Of a stretch of DNA of 64,000 bases, positions 53,326 to 61,647 are shown one piece after another. The DNA is from Actinoalloteichus_B caeruleus (GTDB lineage: Bacteria; Actinomycetota; Actinomycetes; Mycobacteriales; Pseudonocardiaceae), in assembly GCF_000718005.1 (NCBI RefSeq), contig NZ_JODV01000018.1; one strand, given 5' to 3'. The notes under the pieces are model-generated. The model was not told the origin of the DNA. It did no database searches and saw only the letters and a program-made list of their open reading frames with translations. The translations under genes and the position numbers were made by a program. Every line of letters starts with the position of its first letter. Position 1 is the stretch's first letter.

Positions 53326-54918
53326 ATGGCCGTGGTCGAACCGCCATCGCCGCCCATGTTACCCGGTCAGGGAACCGCCTCCGCGCGGAGGGCAGCCCGC
53401 GCCCACCTGCTGCACAACGAGACGGTCGAGCACTACCGCCAGGTGCTCTCGGAGGGGATCGACCGGGTGGCGCGCACCGTGGCGGACGCGCGGCGGCCCT
53501 GCACCGGGATCTCCCCGGACGAACTCGACTCCGTCGTGTCCTCGGTGGACCTCGACCGGCCACTGGCCGACACCACCGCCGCCCTCGACGAGCTGGTGGA
53601 CGTCTACCTGCGGGACGCGATCTTCTACCACCACCCCCGGTACCTCGCGCACCTCAACAGCCCGGTCGCGATTCCCGCCCTCCTCGCCGAAGTGGTGCTC
53701 AGCGCCCTCAACTCCTCACTCGACACCTGGGACCAGAGCGCCGGGGCCACCCTGATCGAACGCCGCCTGGTCGACTGGACGGCCCGCAGGATCGGCTTCG
53801 ACGACCGAGCCGACGGGGTCTTCACCAGCGGAGGAACGCAGTCCAACCTCCAGGGGCTGCTGCTCGCCAGGGAGGAACTGCTCGCCGGGCTGGGCGCTGG
53901 CACCGATCGGCACGGGCAGTGGCCCCGGCTGCGCGTCCTGGTCTCGGAGGTCGGGCACTTCAGCGTGCGCAAGGCCGCCAGGCTGCTCGGCCTCGGACCG
54001 GGCGCGGTGCTGCCCGTTCCCACCGACCGGTCCTGGCGGATGTCGCCCACCGCCCTGGCACGGGAACTGGACCGCTGCCGGCGACGCGGCGAGCACGTGG
54101 TCGCGGTCGTCGCGACCGCCGGCACCACCGACTTCGGCAGTATCGACCCGTTGCCCGAGATCGCCGCCCGGTGCGCCGACGCCGGGGTCTGGCTGCACGT
54201 CGACGCCGCCTACGGGGGCGGCCTGCTGCTCTCACGCACCCGGTCCCACCTGCTCACCGGGATCGACCGTGCCGACTCGGTCACCATCGACTTCCACAAG
54301 ACGTTCTTCCAACCCGTCAGCTCCAGCGCGCTCGTCGTCCGCGACGGAACCGCGCTCCGGCACGCCACCGACCGCGCCGACTACCTGAACCCGCGCTGGA
54401 TGGCGGATCGGGACATCCCCAACCAGGTCGACAAGAGCCTGCAGACGACCCGCCGCTTCGACGCGCTCAAACTCTGGCTGACCTTGCGCGTCACCGGAGC
54501 GGACCAGCTCGGCGAGCTGGTCGACGAGCTGGTCGAGCGCACCTCCGAGGCGTGGCGAGCGCTCAGCGGCGACCCCCGGTTCGAGGTGGTGACGCGGTCA
54601 CCACTGAGCACCGTCGTGTTCCGCCACCTCCCCGAGGGAGCGGACCCGGAGCTGGTGGACGAGGCGAACCTGCACGCCCGCGAGGCCCTCGCCGGTACCG
54701 GCGACGCCGTCGTCGCGGCCACCCGGGTGCGCGGCCGCCACTACCTGAAACTCACGCTGCTCAACCCGCGCACCACCGTCGAGGACATCACGCGGCTCGC
54801 CGAGCTGGTCGCCGAACACGCGGGTGACCACGTCCGGGCTCACCACGCGGACACCGCCCCCGACACCGCGGAACGGAGAGCGGCATGCCCGTCCATGACG
54901 TCGTCACCGTCCGCCTGA
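53326..54918 (+). CDS. PLP-dependent decarboxylase, siderophore type (DesA/diaminobutyrate decarboxylase-like)
   Basis: A 530-residue group II pyridoxal-phosphate decarboxylase. Features are HLNSPVAIPALLAEVVLSALN, FTSGGTQSNLQGLL, His211 stacking in VGHFSVRKAA, Asp293 in HVDAAYGGG, and the Schiff-base Lys325 in DFHKTFFQP. In desferrioxamine-like pathways the homologue makes a diamine (cadaverine or putrescine) from lysine or ornithine; others act on 2,4-diaminobutyrate. GGGAGG precedes the ATG. The 3' end runs past the start of the next short frame by 34 bp. It is the first gene of the biosynthetic operon. Confidence 0.9.
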   Translation: MAVVEPPSPPMLPGQGTASARRAARAHLLHNETVEHYRQVLSEGIDRVARTVADARRPCTGISPDELDSVVSSVDLDRPLADTTAALDELVDVYLRDAIFYHHPRYLAHLNSPVAIPALLAEVVLSALNSSLDTWDQSAGATLIERRLVDWTARRIGFDDRADGVFTSGGTQSNLQGLLLAREELLAGLGAGTDRHGQWPRLRVLVSEVGHFSVRKAARLLGLGPGAVLPVPTDRSWRMSPTALARELDRCRRRGEHVVAVVATAGTTDFGSIDPLPEIAARCADAGVWLHVDAAYGGGLLLSRTRSHLLTGIDRADSVTIDFHKTFFQPVSSSALVVRDGTALRHATDRADYLNPRWMADRDIPNQVDKSLQTTRRFDALKLWLTLRVTGADQLGELVDELVERTSEAWRALSGDPRFEVVTRSPLSTVVFRHLPEGADPELVDEANLHAREALAGTGDAVVAATRVRGRHYLKLTLLNPRTTVEDITRLAELVAEHAGDHVRAHHADTAPDTAERRAACPSMTSSPSA

Positions 54919-55199
54919 ACCACCGATCCTCCCGCCCGGTCGAGTCCCACCACCGGGCCGGGACGGCCCTCGACCGTGCCCGCCCCGAGCGGATCCCGCG
55001 ACCGTCGGCACCACCACCGGGGAGGAGCCGACCAGCGCCGCGCCCGCCGGCCCCGGCCGCCGGTGACCCGGGGCCCCTGACGTCCGCTCGCCCCGCCCCA
55101 CCCCGCCACGGGCGGGCCGCCCACCCGCCGGTGCCACGCCCGCACGGGAGGACGACCGCGCTCCCCGCGTACCCCGTCCACCTCGGGGCCGGACCGTGA
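54885..55199 (+). CDS. Short open frame in the slot of the missing N-hydroxylase
   Basis: A 104-residue frame with an ATG preceded by GGAGAGCGG. It starts MPVHDVV, like the first residues of many lysine/ornithine N-monooxygenases, and its TGA overlaps the GTG of the acyltransferase gene exactly as a coupled gene would. About the first 38 codons keep strong G/C third positions. The rest is Pro/Arg/Ala-rich without the FAD or NADPH motifs an N-hydroxylase needs. It may be the scar of an internal in-frame deletion, or a small coupling peptide. That it encodes a stable protein is unproven. Confidence 0.35.
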   Translation: MPVHDVVTVRLNHRSSRPVESHHRAGTALDRARPERIPRPSAPPPGRSRPAPRPPAPAAGDPGPLTSARPAPPRHGRAAHPPVPRPHGRTTALPAYPVHLGAGP

Positions 55200-55771
55200 C
55201 CGAGATCCGCTACCGCCGGATGCACCCGGAGTTGGGCGAGTTCGCGCTCCGCGACCTCGACCCCGACGCCGACGCCCCGTTGCTCCACCGCTGGGTCACC
55301 CACCCCAAGGCGCGGTTCTGGTTGATGGGCGACTGGGACGTCGCGGCCGTCGCGGCCGAGTACCGGCGCATCACCGCCCACCCGCACCACGACGCGTTCC
55401 TCGGGCTGTGGCGGGGGGAACCGGCGTTCCTGGCGGAACGGTACGACCCGACCAGGGTGGAACTGCGCGGCCTGTACCCCGCCCAGGACGGTGACGTCGG
55501 CATGCACTTCCTGTGCGCCCCCACCGACCGCCCGGTGCGCGGTTTCAGCCACGCCGTGATCAGCACGGTGATGTGCTGGCTCTTCGACGACCCGGCGACC
55601 CGGCGGGTGGTGGTCGAACCGGACGTCCGCAACACGGCGGTGCAAGCCCTCAACGCGGCCGTCGGTTTCACCGCGCGAGGCCCGGTCGTCAAACCCGAGA
55701 AGGTCGCCCTGTTGAGCACGTGCACCCGGGACGGCTTCCGGGACGGCACCCGGATGACGGAGGTGCCGTGA
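55196..55771 (+). CDS. GNAT acyltransferase of siderophore type (IucB/DesC-like), copy 2
   Basis: A 191-residue acyl-CoA N-acyltransferase of the siderophore group: FALRDLDPDADAPLLHRWV, HPKARFWLMGDWD, HHDAFLGLWRGEPAFLAERYDP, GDVGMHFLCAP and TRRVVVEPDVRNTAVQALNAAVGF. It is collinear with the IucB/DesC family and related to the copy at 50.3 kb. GTG 55196 overlaps the preceding short frame by 4 bp, and its own stop overlaps the synthetase start, so it sits in the usual place before the NIS synthetase. It would attach an acyl group to the diamine or amino-acid building block. Confidence 0.9.
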   Translation: MTEIRYRRMHPELGEFALRDLDPDADAPLLHRWVTHPKARFWLMGDWDVAAVAAEYRRITAHPHHDAFLGLWRGEPAFLAERYDPTRVELRGLYPAQDGDVGMHFLCAPTDRPVRGFSHAVISTVMCWLFDDPATRRVVVEPDVRNTAVQALNAAVGFTARGPVVKPEKVALLSTCTRDGFRDGTRMTEVP

Positions 55772-57558
55772 CCCCGGACGAGTCGGTCGCCCACCTGACC
55801 CCCACGTCGTGGGACCTGGCGAGTCGCGCGCTGCTGGCCAAGGCCCTCGCCGAGTTCGCGCACGAACGGCTGCTGCGCCCACGGCCAACCGGGGACGGCT
55901 CGACCTACCTGGTGCGCGGCGACGACCCCTCGGTGGAGTACCGGTTCACCGCGTCCGTGCTGGCCCTCGACCACTGGGTGGTGGACGCGGCGAGTGTGGT
56001 CCGCCACCAGGGTGGAGCCGAAACCCCCCTGGACGCGCTCGGCTTCTTCCTCGACTTCCGGAGCGCCCTCGACCTCGACGGCGAACCGCTCCCCACCTAC
56101 CTGGAGGAGATCAGCGCGACCCTCGCCGCCGCCGCGTTCCGGCTCGCCACCCCCGCCCCCGGCGCCGCGGAACTGAGCCGCGCCGCTTTCCAGACCATCG
56201 AGGCGAACCTGCCCGAGGGCCACCCCGCCTTCGTCGCCAACAGCGGCCGGATCGGCTTCGGCGTCGACGGCCAGCACCGCTACACCCCGGAGAGCGCCCG
56301 ACCGACACGGCTCGTGTGGCTGGCCGCCCATCGCGATCACTGCACCTTCCGCTGTTCCGGGCACCTCGACTACGACGCGCTGGTGTCGGCCGAACTCGAC
56401 GACCGGACCCGCGCGTCGTTCGCCGCGGTGCTGGGCGGGCTGGGCCTCGACCCCGACGACTACCTGCTGCTGCCCGTGCACCCGTGGCAGTGGTGGCACC
56501 GCGTGTCGGTGACCTTCGCCGCCGAGCTCGGCGCCCGCAGGCTGGTGTGCCTGGGGGAGGGGCCGGACGAGTACCAGCCCCAACAGTCGGTGCGCACCTG
56601 GTTCAACGTGACGAACCCGCGACGGCACTACGTCAAGACCGCCCTGTCCGTGGTCAACATGGGGTTCGTGCGCGGGCTGTCGGCCGCCTACATGGCCGCC
56701 ACCCCGGCGATCAACGACTGGGTCGCCGACCTCATCGCCGGCGACGAACTGCTGGTGTCGACCAGGGTGTCGATCCTCCGGGAGCTGGCCTCCGTCGGCT
56801 ACCACCACCGCCAACTCGACGCCGCGACCGAACGCACCTCCCCGTACCGGAAGATGCTCGCCGCGTTGTGGCGGGAGAGCCCGGTACCCGCGCTCGAACC
56901 GGGCAGGCGGCTGAGCTCCATGGCCGCACTGCTGCACGTCGACCGTGACGGCCACGCCCTCGCCGCCGCGCTCATCGAGGAGTCCGGCCTGCCCCCGGCC
57001 GAGTGGTTGCGCCGGTACCTGGACGCCTACCTGGTCCCGCTGCTGCACTGCTTCTACGCCCACGGGCTGGCGTTCATGCCGCACGGCGAGAACGTGATCC
57101 TCGTGCTGTCCGGCGGAGTCGTGGAACGGGTCATCCACAAGGACATCGCCGAGGAGGTCGTGGTGATGGACCCCGACGCGCCCCTTCCCGACGAGGTCGC
57201 CCGCGTGTACGCGGACGTGCCGGAACACATGAGACTGCTCTCCATCCTGTCGGACGTGTTCGACGGGTTCCTCCGTTTCCTCAGCGCGGTCCTGCACACC
57301 CGTGGCGTGCTCGACGAGGACGCGTTCTGGCGCACCGTCGGCGAGTGCGCGGCGGACTACGTGCGGGCCGTCCCGCACCTCGCCGACCGCGTCCGCCGCT
57401 ACGACCTGTTCGCCGACGAGTTCGCGTTGTCCTGCCTGAACCGCCTCCAACTCCGCGACACCCGCCAGATGGTCGACCTCGCGGATCCGACCGCGGCGTT
57501 GCGGCTGGTCGGGACACTCCGCAACCCCATCGCGCCGTACCGCCCGGCCGGGTGCTGA
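55768..57558 (+). CDS. IucA/IucC family NIS siderophore synthetase (DesD-like)
   Basis: A 596-residue NRPS-independent siderophore synthetase that activates a carboxylate with ATP and joins it to an amine. Landmarks are EGHPAFVANSGRIGFG (the HP...K/R-type ATP-site segment), LLLPVHPWQWWH, KTALSVVNMGFVRGLSAAYM, HGLAFMPHGENVILVL, and a ferric-reductase-like tail with LADRVRRYDLFADEF. The order after a decarboxylase and an acyltransferase matches desferrioxamine clusters. GTG 55768 overlaps the preceding stop. Whether it makes a hydroxamate or a carboxylate-type product is open, because no N-hydroxylase is present. The 200 bp after it contain no gene. Confidence 0.93.
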   Translation: MTPDESVAHLTPTSWDLASRALLAKALAEFAHERLLRPRPTGDGSTYLVRGDDPSVEYRFTASVLALDHWVVDAASVVRHQGGAETPLDALGFFLDFRSALDLDGEPLPTYLEEISATLAAAAFRLATPAPGAAELSRAAFQTIEANLPEGHPAFVANSGRIGFGVDGQHRYTPESARPTRLVWLAAHRDHCTFRCSGHLDYDALVSAELDDRTRASFAAVLGGLGLDPDDYLLLPVHPWQWWHRVSVTFAAELGARRLVCLGEGPDEYQPQQSVRTWFNVTNPRRHYVKTALSVVNMGFVRGLSAAYMAATPAINDWVADLIAGDELLVSTRVSILRELASVGYHHRQLDAATERTSPYRKMLAALWRESPVPALEPGRRLSSMAALLHVDRDGHALAAALIEESGLPPAEWLRRYLDAYLVPLLHCFYAHGLAFMPHGENVILVLSGGVVERVIHKDIAEEVVVMDPDAPLPDEVARVYADVPEHMRLLSILSDVFDGFLRFLSAVLHTRGVLDEDAFWRTVGECAADYVRAVPHLADRVRRYDLFADEFALSCLNRLQLRDTRQMVDLADPTAALRLVGTLRNPIAPYRPAGC

Positions 57559-57758
57559 GTGCGCGCCGTTCCCGCCCCGGGCACCCGGGCCACCGCCGAC
57601 CACGCGCCACGAGGCAGTCGCGGCGCCCCGGGCTCCCGGCCCGGGGACCGAGCGACGACCGGGGCGAACCGGGGAGGCAGGTCCGAACGGGGCACCGTCG
57701 GCGGCCTGGTTCCACGAGGGGTTCGTGGACCCGGCGAACCCGACCAGGACCGGGATCG

Positions 57759-59651
57759 GTGACGTCCACCGTGGTGAAGGGTGCCCGGACCGCGACGGCG
57801 CGCTGGCGGATGTTGGCGGTCGAACGGTTCCGCCTCCTCGCGCTCCTCCACGGCGATCGTGGACCGCTGGCGGTCCTGTTGTCGTCGCACACGGCCGCCG
57901 CCCTCGCGCCCGCCGCGATCGCGCTGTGCGGCGGCTGGCTGGTCTCCCAGATCAGTGACGTCAGCGCCCTCGGCGCCCCACCGTCCACCCTGGCGCTGCC
58001 ACTCACCGCCATCGCCGCGTTGCTGCTGGTGGAACAGGCCGCGCTGTCCGTCCGGGGTGACGTCGAGTTCCTGGTCGCGGGCCGGATCGACGGCCGGATC
58101 CGGGGCGAGGTGCGGCGGCTGGCCACCCGTCCGCTCGGAGTGGAGCACCTGGCGAGGACGGACGTCGCCGCCCTGGTGTCCCGGGCGTCGGACATCGGGC
58201 ACGGGGCGCGGCGCAGCCCCGGCCGGGCGGCCACGGGCCAGCTCACCCTCACCTTCCGGCTGGTCGCCGCCCTCGCCAGCGCGGCCGTCGTCGCCCAGGT
58301 CTCACCACCCCTCGCCGCGGGCCTGCTGCTCGCGTCGCTGCTGATGCGCGCGACCATCCGACGCCAGTGGTTGCGGCTGGCCCACGCCGACACCGAGAGG
58401 CAACCCCACCTGGATCGCGTCCGCTACTGGGACCGCCTCGGCTCGCAGGGCGCCGCGGCCAAGGAGATCCGGCTGTTCGGGCTCTCCCGCTGGCTCACCT
58501 CGGTCCGAGTCGACGAGGAGCGCCGCTGGTCCGAACCCCTGCGCGCCCTGCGGCTGTCGATCCTCTCCCGCCAGCACTGGATCTACCTGCTCGGCTTCGG
58601 AGCCGGCGCCGCGGCCCTGCTGGTACCCGGGCTCACGGTGCTGGGCACGGACCTCCCGCACAGCGCCCTGTTCTCCTGCGTCGTCGCCGCGTTCGCGGTC
58701 CTGCAGATGGGGGCGATGGGGATCGAGGCGTTCGACATCGAGTACGGCCGGGCGGCGGTGGGAGCCCTCGACTCGCTGCGCGCCCGGTTCCCCACCGACC
58801 AGGAACACCCGGCGCCGACTCCCGACACGGCGGTCCCGAGCCCGCCCCGGATCCAGGTCCGCGACCTGACGTTCACCTACCCCGGAGGCGAGGAGAAGGT
58901 CTTCGACGGCCTCGACCTCGACATCCACCCCGGTGAGGTCCTCGCCGTCGTCGGGCGCAACGGCGCCGGCAAGACCACCCTGATCACGATGCTCGGCGGG
59001 CTGATCGAGCCGGATGCGGGAGTGGTGTCCGTGGGGGGCACCCCCCTCCCCGCTCTGGACCCCACCCACTGGCGCCGGCGGATCGCCGTCGTGTTCCAGA
59101 GCGCCAACCGCTACCCGCTGACCCTCGCCGACAACATCGCCCTCGGCGCGCCCGAGCACCGCGACGACCGGGCCGGGATCACGCGGGTGGCCGCCGCGAC
59201 CGGCGTGGACGCCATCGCGCGTGCGCTGCCCCTCGGCCTGGACACCCCGATGTCCCGGGACCTCACGGACGGCCGGGACCTGTCCGGCGGCCAGTGGCAG
59301 AAGGTCGCCCTCGCCAGGGCGATGTTCGCCGTCCACCACGGCCGGGACCTGCTCATGCTCGACGAACCGACCGCCCACCTCGACGTGCGCACCGAGATCG
59401 ACTTCCACCGCCAGGTCAGGGACCTCGCGCGGGGGGTCAGCGTGCTGATCGTCTCGCACCGGATGTCCACGGTGCGGCACGCCGACCGCATCGTGCTGTT
59501 GCGGGACGGGCGGGTCGCCGAGGAGGGCAGCCACGACGAACTGCTGGCGCTCGGCGGCGAGTACCACGACTTCCACCGCCTCCAGACCGCACGGTTCGCC
59601 GAGAACCCCCCATCGACCGCCGGCAACGACGCGGAGGGGGTCGGCACATGA
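57759..59651 (+). CDS. ABC half-transporter (membrane plus ATPase domains), exporter partner 1
   Basis: A 630-residue exporter subunit with about six membrane helices in residues 35-320, then an ATPase domain. Motifs: Walker A VGRNGAGKTT, signature LSGGQWQKVALARAM, Walker B DLLMLDEPTAHLD and the switch His in VLIVSHRMSTVRHAD. GTG 57759 is the best start available; the ribosome binding site is modest. Its stop overlaps the next half-transporter, so the two probably form a heterodimer. Next to the synthetase it is the natural candidate for siderophore export, which is inference. Confidence 0.92.
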   Translation: MTSTVVKGARTATARWRMLAVERFRLLALLHGDRGPLAVLLSSHTAAALAPAAIALCGGWLVSQISDVSALGAPPSTLALPLTAIAALLLVEQAALSVRGDVEFLVAGRIDGRIRGEVRRLATRPLGVEHLARTDVAALVSRASDIGHGARRSPGRAATGQLTLTFRLVAALASAAVVAQVSPPLAAGLLLASLLMRATIRRQWLRLAHADTERQPHLDRVRYWDRLGSQGAAAKEIRLFGLSRWLTSVRVDEERRWSEPLRALRLSILSRQHWIYLLGFGAGAAALLVPGLTVLGTDLPHSALFSCVVAAFAVLQMGAMGIEAFDIEYGRAAVGALDSLRARFPTDQEHPAPTPDTAVPSPPRIQVRDLTFTYPGGEEKVFDGLDLDIHPGEVLAVVGRNGAGKTTLITMLGGLIEPDAGVVSVGGTPLPALDPTHWRRRIAVVFQSANRYPLTLADNIALGAPEHRDDRAGITRVAAATGVDAIARALPLGLDTPMSRDLTDGRDLSGGQWQKVALARAMFAVHHGRDLLMLDEPTAHLDVRTEIDFHRQVRDLARGVSVLIVSHRMSTVRHADRIVLLRDGRVAEEGSHDELLALGGEYHDFHRLQTARFAENPPSTAGNDAEGVGT

Positions 59652-61432
59652 CGACGCGGTGGGCCGTCTGGCGGCATCTCGTCACGCTCCACTGGCGGGC
59701 GCACCGCCGCGTCGTGCTCCTCATCGCCCTCCTCGCGCCGTTGGAGGCCGCCAGCTTCGCGCTGGTCTCGGTCGCCCAACGGCACCTGGCCGACTCGGCC
59801 ACGAACGGGGTGCTCGCCGGGGTGCTCGCCGCGGCGCTGCTCGGCGGCCTGGGAAACCTGGTCATCAGCGGGGTGCTGCGCACCAAGGCGAACCTCCAGG
59901 CCGACGTCGTCGAGCGCGTCGACGCTCTCGTCAGCGCCGAGGTCCTGCGGACCGTGACGGCGGTGCCGACGATCGAACACCTCGAACGCACCGACTACCT
60001 CGATCGGCTCTCGCTGCTGCTCCGGGGGACCAGGTCACTGGCGTTCGCTCCCTGGCAACTCGTCACCTTCGCCACGGTGGCCGTCCAGGTGGGGCTGTCC
60101 TGCTGGTTGCTGTTCGGCGTCCACCCGGCGCTGGTCCTCCTGGTGCTGTTCGCCGTGCCGCCCGTCTGGGCGGTCCACCGCGCGCAGCGCCCGGTCCGGG
60201 CGGCCGCGACCGCCACGGCGGAACTGCGCAGGCACGACGCCCGGCTGCACGGCATGGCGACCAGCCACCACAGCGCGCGGGAACTCCGGCTCGCGGGAGC
60301 CGTCGACGTCGTCGCCGCGAGTGCCGACCGAGCGTGGGACGCGGCGTTGGACACCGCGTACCGGGCCAGGTCGCGGGGTCTCGGGTGGAAACTCGGTGGC
60401 TGGGCGATCCACACCCTGGGGTACCTGGCCGCGTTGGGCCTCGTCGCCTGGCTGGTCGTGGGCGGCCACGCCACCCTCGGGGACCTCATCCTCTTCATCA
60501 CCCTCGCTGGCCAGCTCCGGGCGCAGCTCGCCCAGGCCGCGGACCAGTTCGACGGTTTCGCCGAGGCGCTGCACTGCGGCGAGCAGTACCTGTGGCTGCG
60601 CCGGTACTCCGCCGAGCACGAAGCCACCGGGACCGTCGAGCTCCCGTCGTCCCCGTCGGGGGGAATCCGGCTGCGGGACGTCGGCTTCACCTATCCGGGC
60701 ACCGAGGAGCCGGTGCTCTCCGGGGTGACGGTGGACATCCCGCAGGGGAGCACCGTCGCCGTCGTCGGGGACAACGGCGCCGGCAAGACGACCCTCGTCA
60801 AACTCCTCACCGGCATGTACCGGCCCACCACCGGGGCCATCTCCGTCGGCGGCGTCGACCTGGACGAGACCGCGCCGGCGCGCTGGCGGGACCGCGTCAC
60901 GGCGGCCTTCCAGGACGGCGCCGAGTTCGCCCTCCCCGCGGGTCGGGCGATCGGGGTCGGCCGCGTCGAGCACCTCGACGACCGGGAGGCCGTCGAGCGG
61001 GCCGTCGACAGGACGGGGGCGGGCGAGCTGGTCCTGGCCCTGCCGCGCGGGCTCGACACCCAGCTCGGCGCCGTGTACGACGGCCTCGAACTGTCCGGTG
61101 GGCAGTGGCAGCAGCTCGCCCTCGCCCGCGCGATGATGCGCCCGGACGCCGCGCTCACCTTCCTCGACGAACCGACGGCCGCCCTGGACCCGCGGATCGA
61201 GCACCAGCTGTACGAGCGGATGGCGCGGCACGTCGGCGTTGCCGGCGGGGCCGGCACCACCATCCTCATCACCCACCGGTTCTCCACGACGCGCATGGCC
61301 GACCACATCCTCGTCCTGGCCGGCGGCCGCGTCGTCGAGCAGGGACGACACCGGGATCTGATGGCTCGGGACGGCGTCTACGCCACGCTCTACCGCGCCC
61401 AGCTGGGCGCGTACGGAGTGACCCACGAGTAG
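59648..61432 (+). CDS. ABC half-transporter (membrane plus ATPase domains), exporter partner 2
   Basis: A 594-residue exporter subunit with the same layout as its upstream partner. Membrane helices are at about 20-40, 55-75, 135-175 and 260-290. The ATPase domain has Walker A VGDNGAGKTT, signature LSGGQWQQLALARAM, Walker B LTFLDEPTAALD and ILITHRFSTTRMAD. The Q-loop region reads TAAFQDGAEFA. ATG 59648 overlaps the partner's stop by 4 bp. Both ATPase sites look complete, so each half should hydrolyse ATP. Confidence 0.92.
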   Translation: MTTRWAVWRHLVTLHWRAHRRVVLLIALLAPLEAASFALVSVAQRHLADSATNGVLAGVLAAALLGGLGNLVISGVLRTKANLQADVVERVDALVSAEVLRTVTAVPTIEHLERTDYLDRLSLLLRGTRSLAFAPWQLVTFATVAVQVGLSCWLLFGVHPALVLLVLFAVPPVWAVHRAQRPVRAAATATAELRRHDARLHGMATSHHSARELRLAGAVDVVAASADRAWDAALDTAYRARSRGLGWKLGGWAIHTLGYLAALGLVAWLVVGGHATLGDLILFITLAGQLRAQLAQAADQFDGFAEALHCGEQYLWLRRYSAEHEATGTVELPSSPSGGIRLRDVGFTYPGTEEPVLSGVTVDIPQGSTVAVVGDNGAGKTTLVKLLTGMYRPTTGAISVGGVDLDETAPARWRDRVTAAFQDGAEFALPAGRAIGVGRVEHLDDREAVERAVDRTGAGELVLALPRGLDTQLGAVYDGLELSGGQWQQLALARAMMRPDAALTFLDEPTAALDPRIEHQLYERMARHVGVAGGAGTTILITHRFSTTRMADHILVLAGGRVVEQGRHRDLMARDGVYATLYRAQLGAYGVTHE

Positions 61433-61602
61433 GCGTGCCCCGGCCCGGGCCCCGCCCCGCCCCGGCCCCCCCCTCGGCACCGGGCGCCGCGCACCAGCGG
61501 AACCGGTCGCGGGCGGGCGGCGGATCGGACAGCCGCTTCGGGGGCGCCGGGGGCGCCGGCCGCGGTGCGCCCGCGATGGAGGGCGACCCGCCGCCGTACC
61601 GC

Positions 61603-61632
61603 TTGACACGCCGGGACGGGCGCCGCTACCAA
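61603..61632 (+). promoter_or_regulatory. Promoter of the condensation-like gene
   Basis: TTGACA (61603-61608) and TACCAA (61627-61632) are spaced by 18 bp. The -35 is a perfect consensus match. A start near 61640 would exclude an ATG at 61576 and supports translation from GTG 61648 or 61681. Confidence 0.6.
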
Positions 61633-61647
61633 TGGGCTCGGGTCGCG

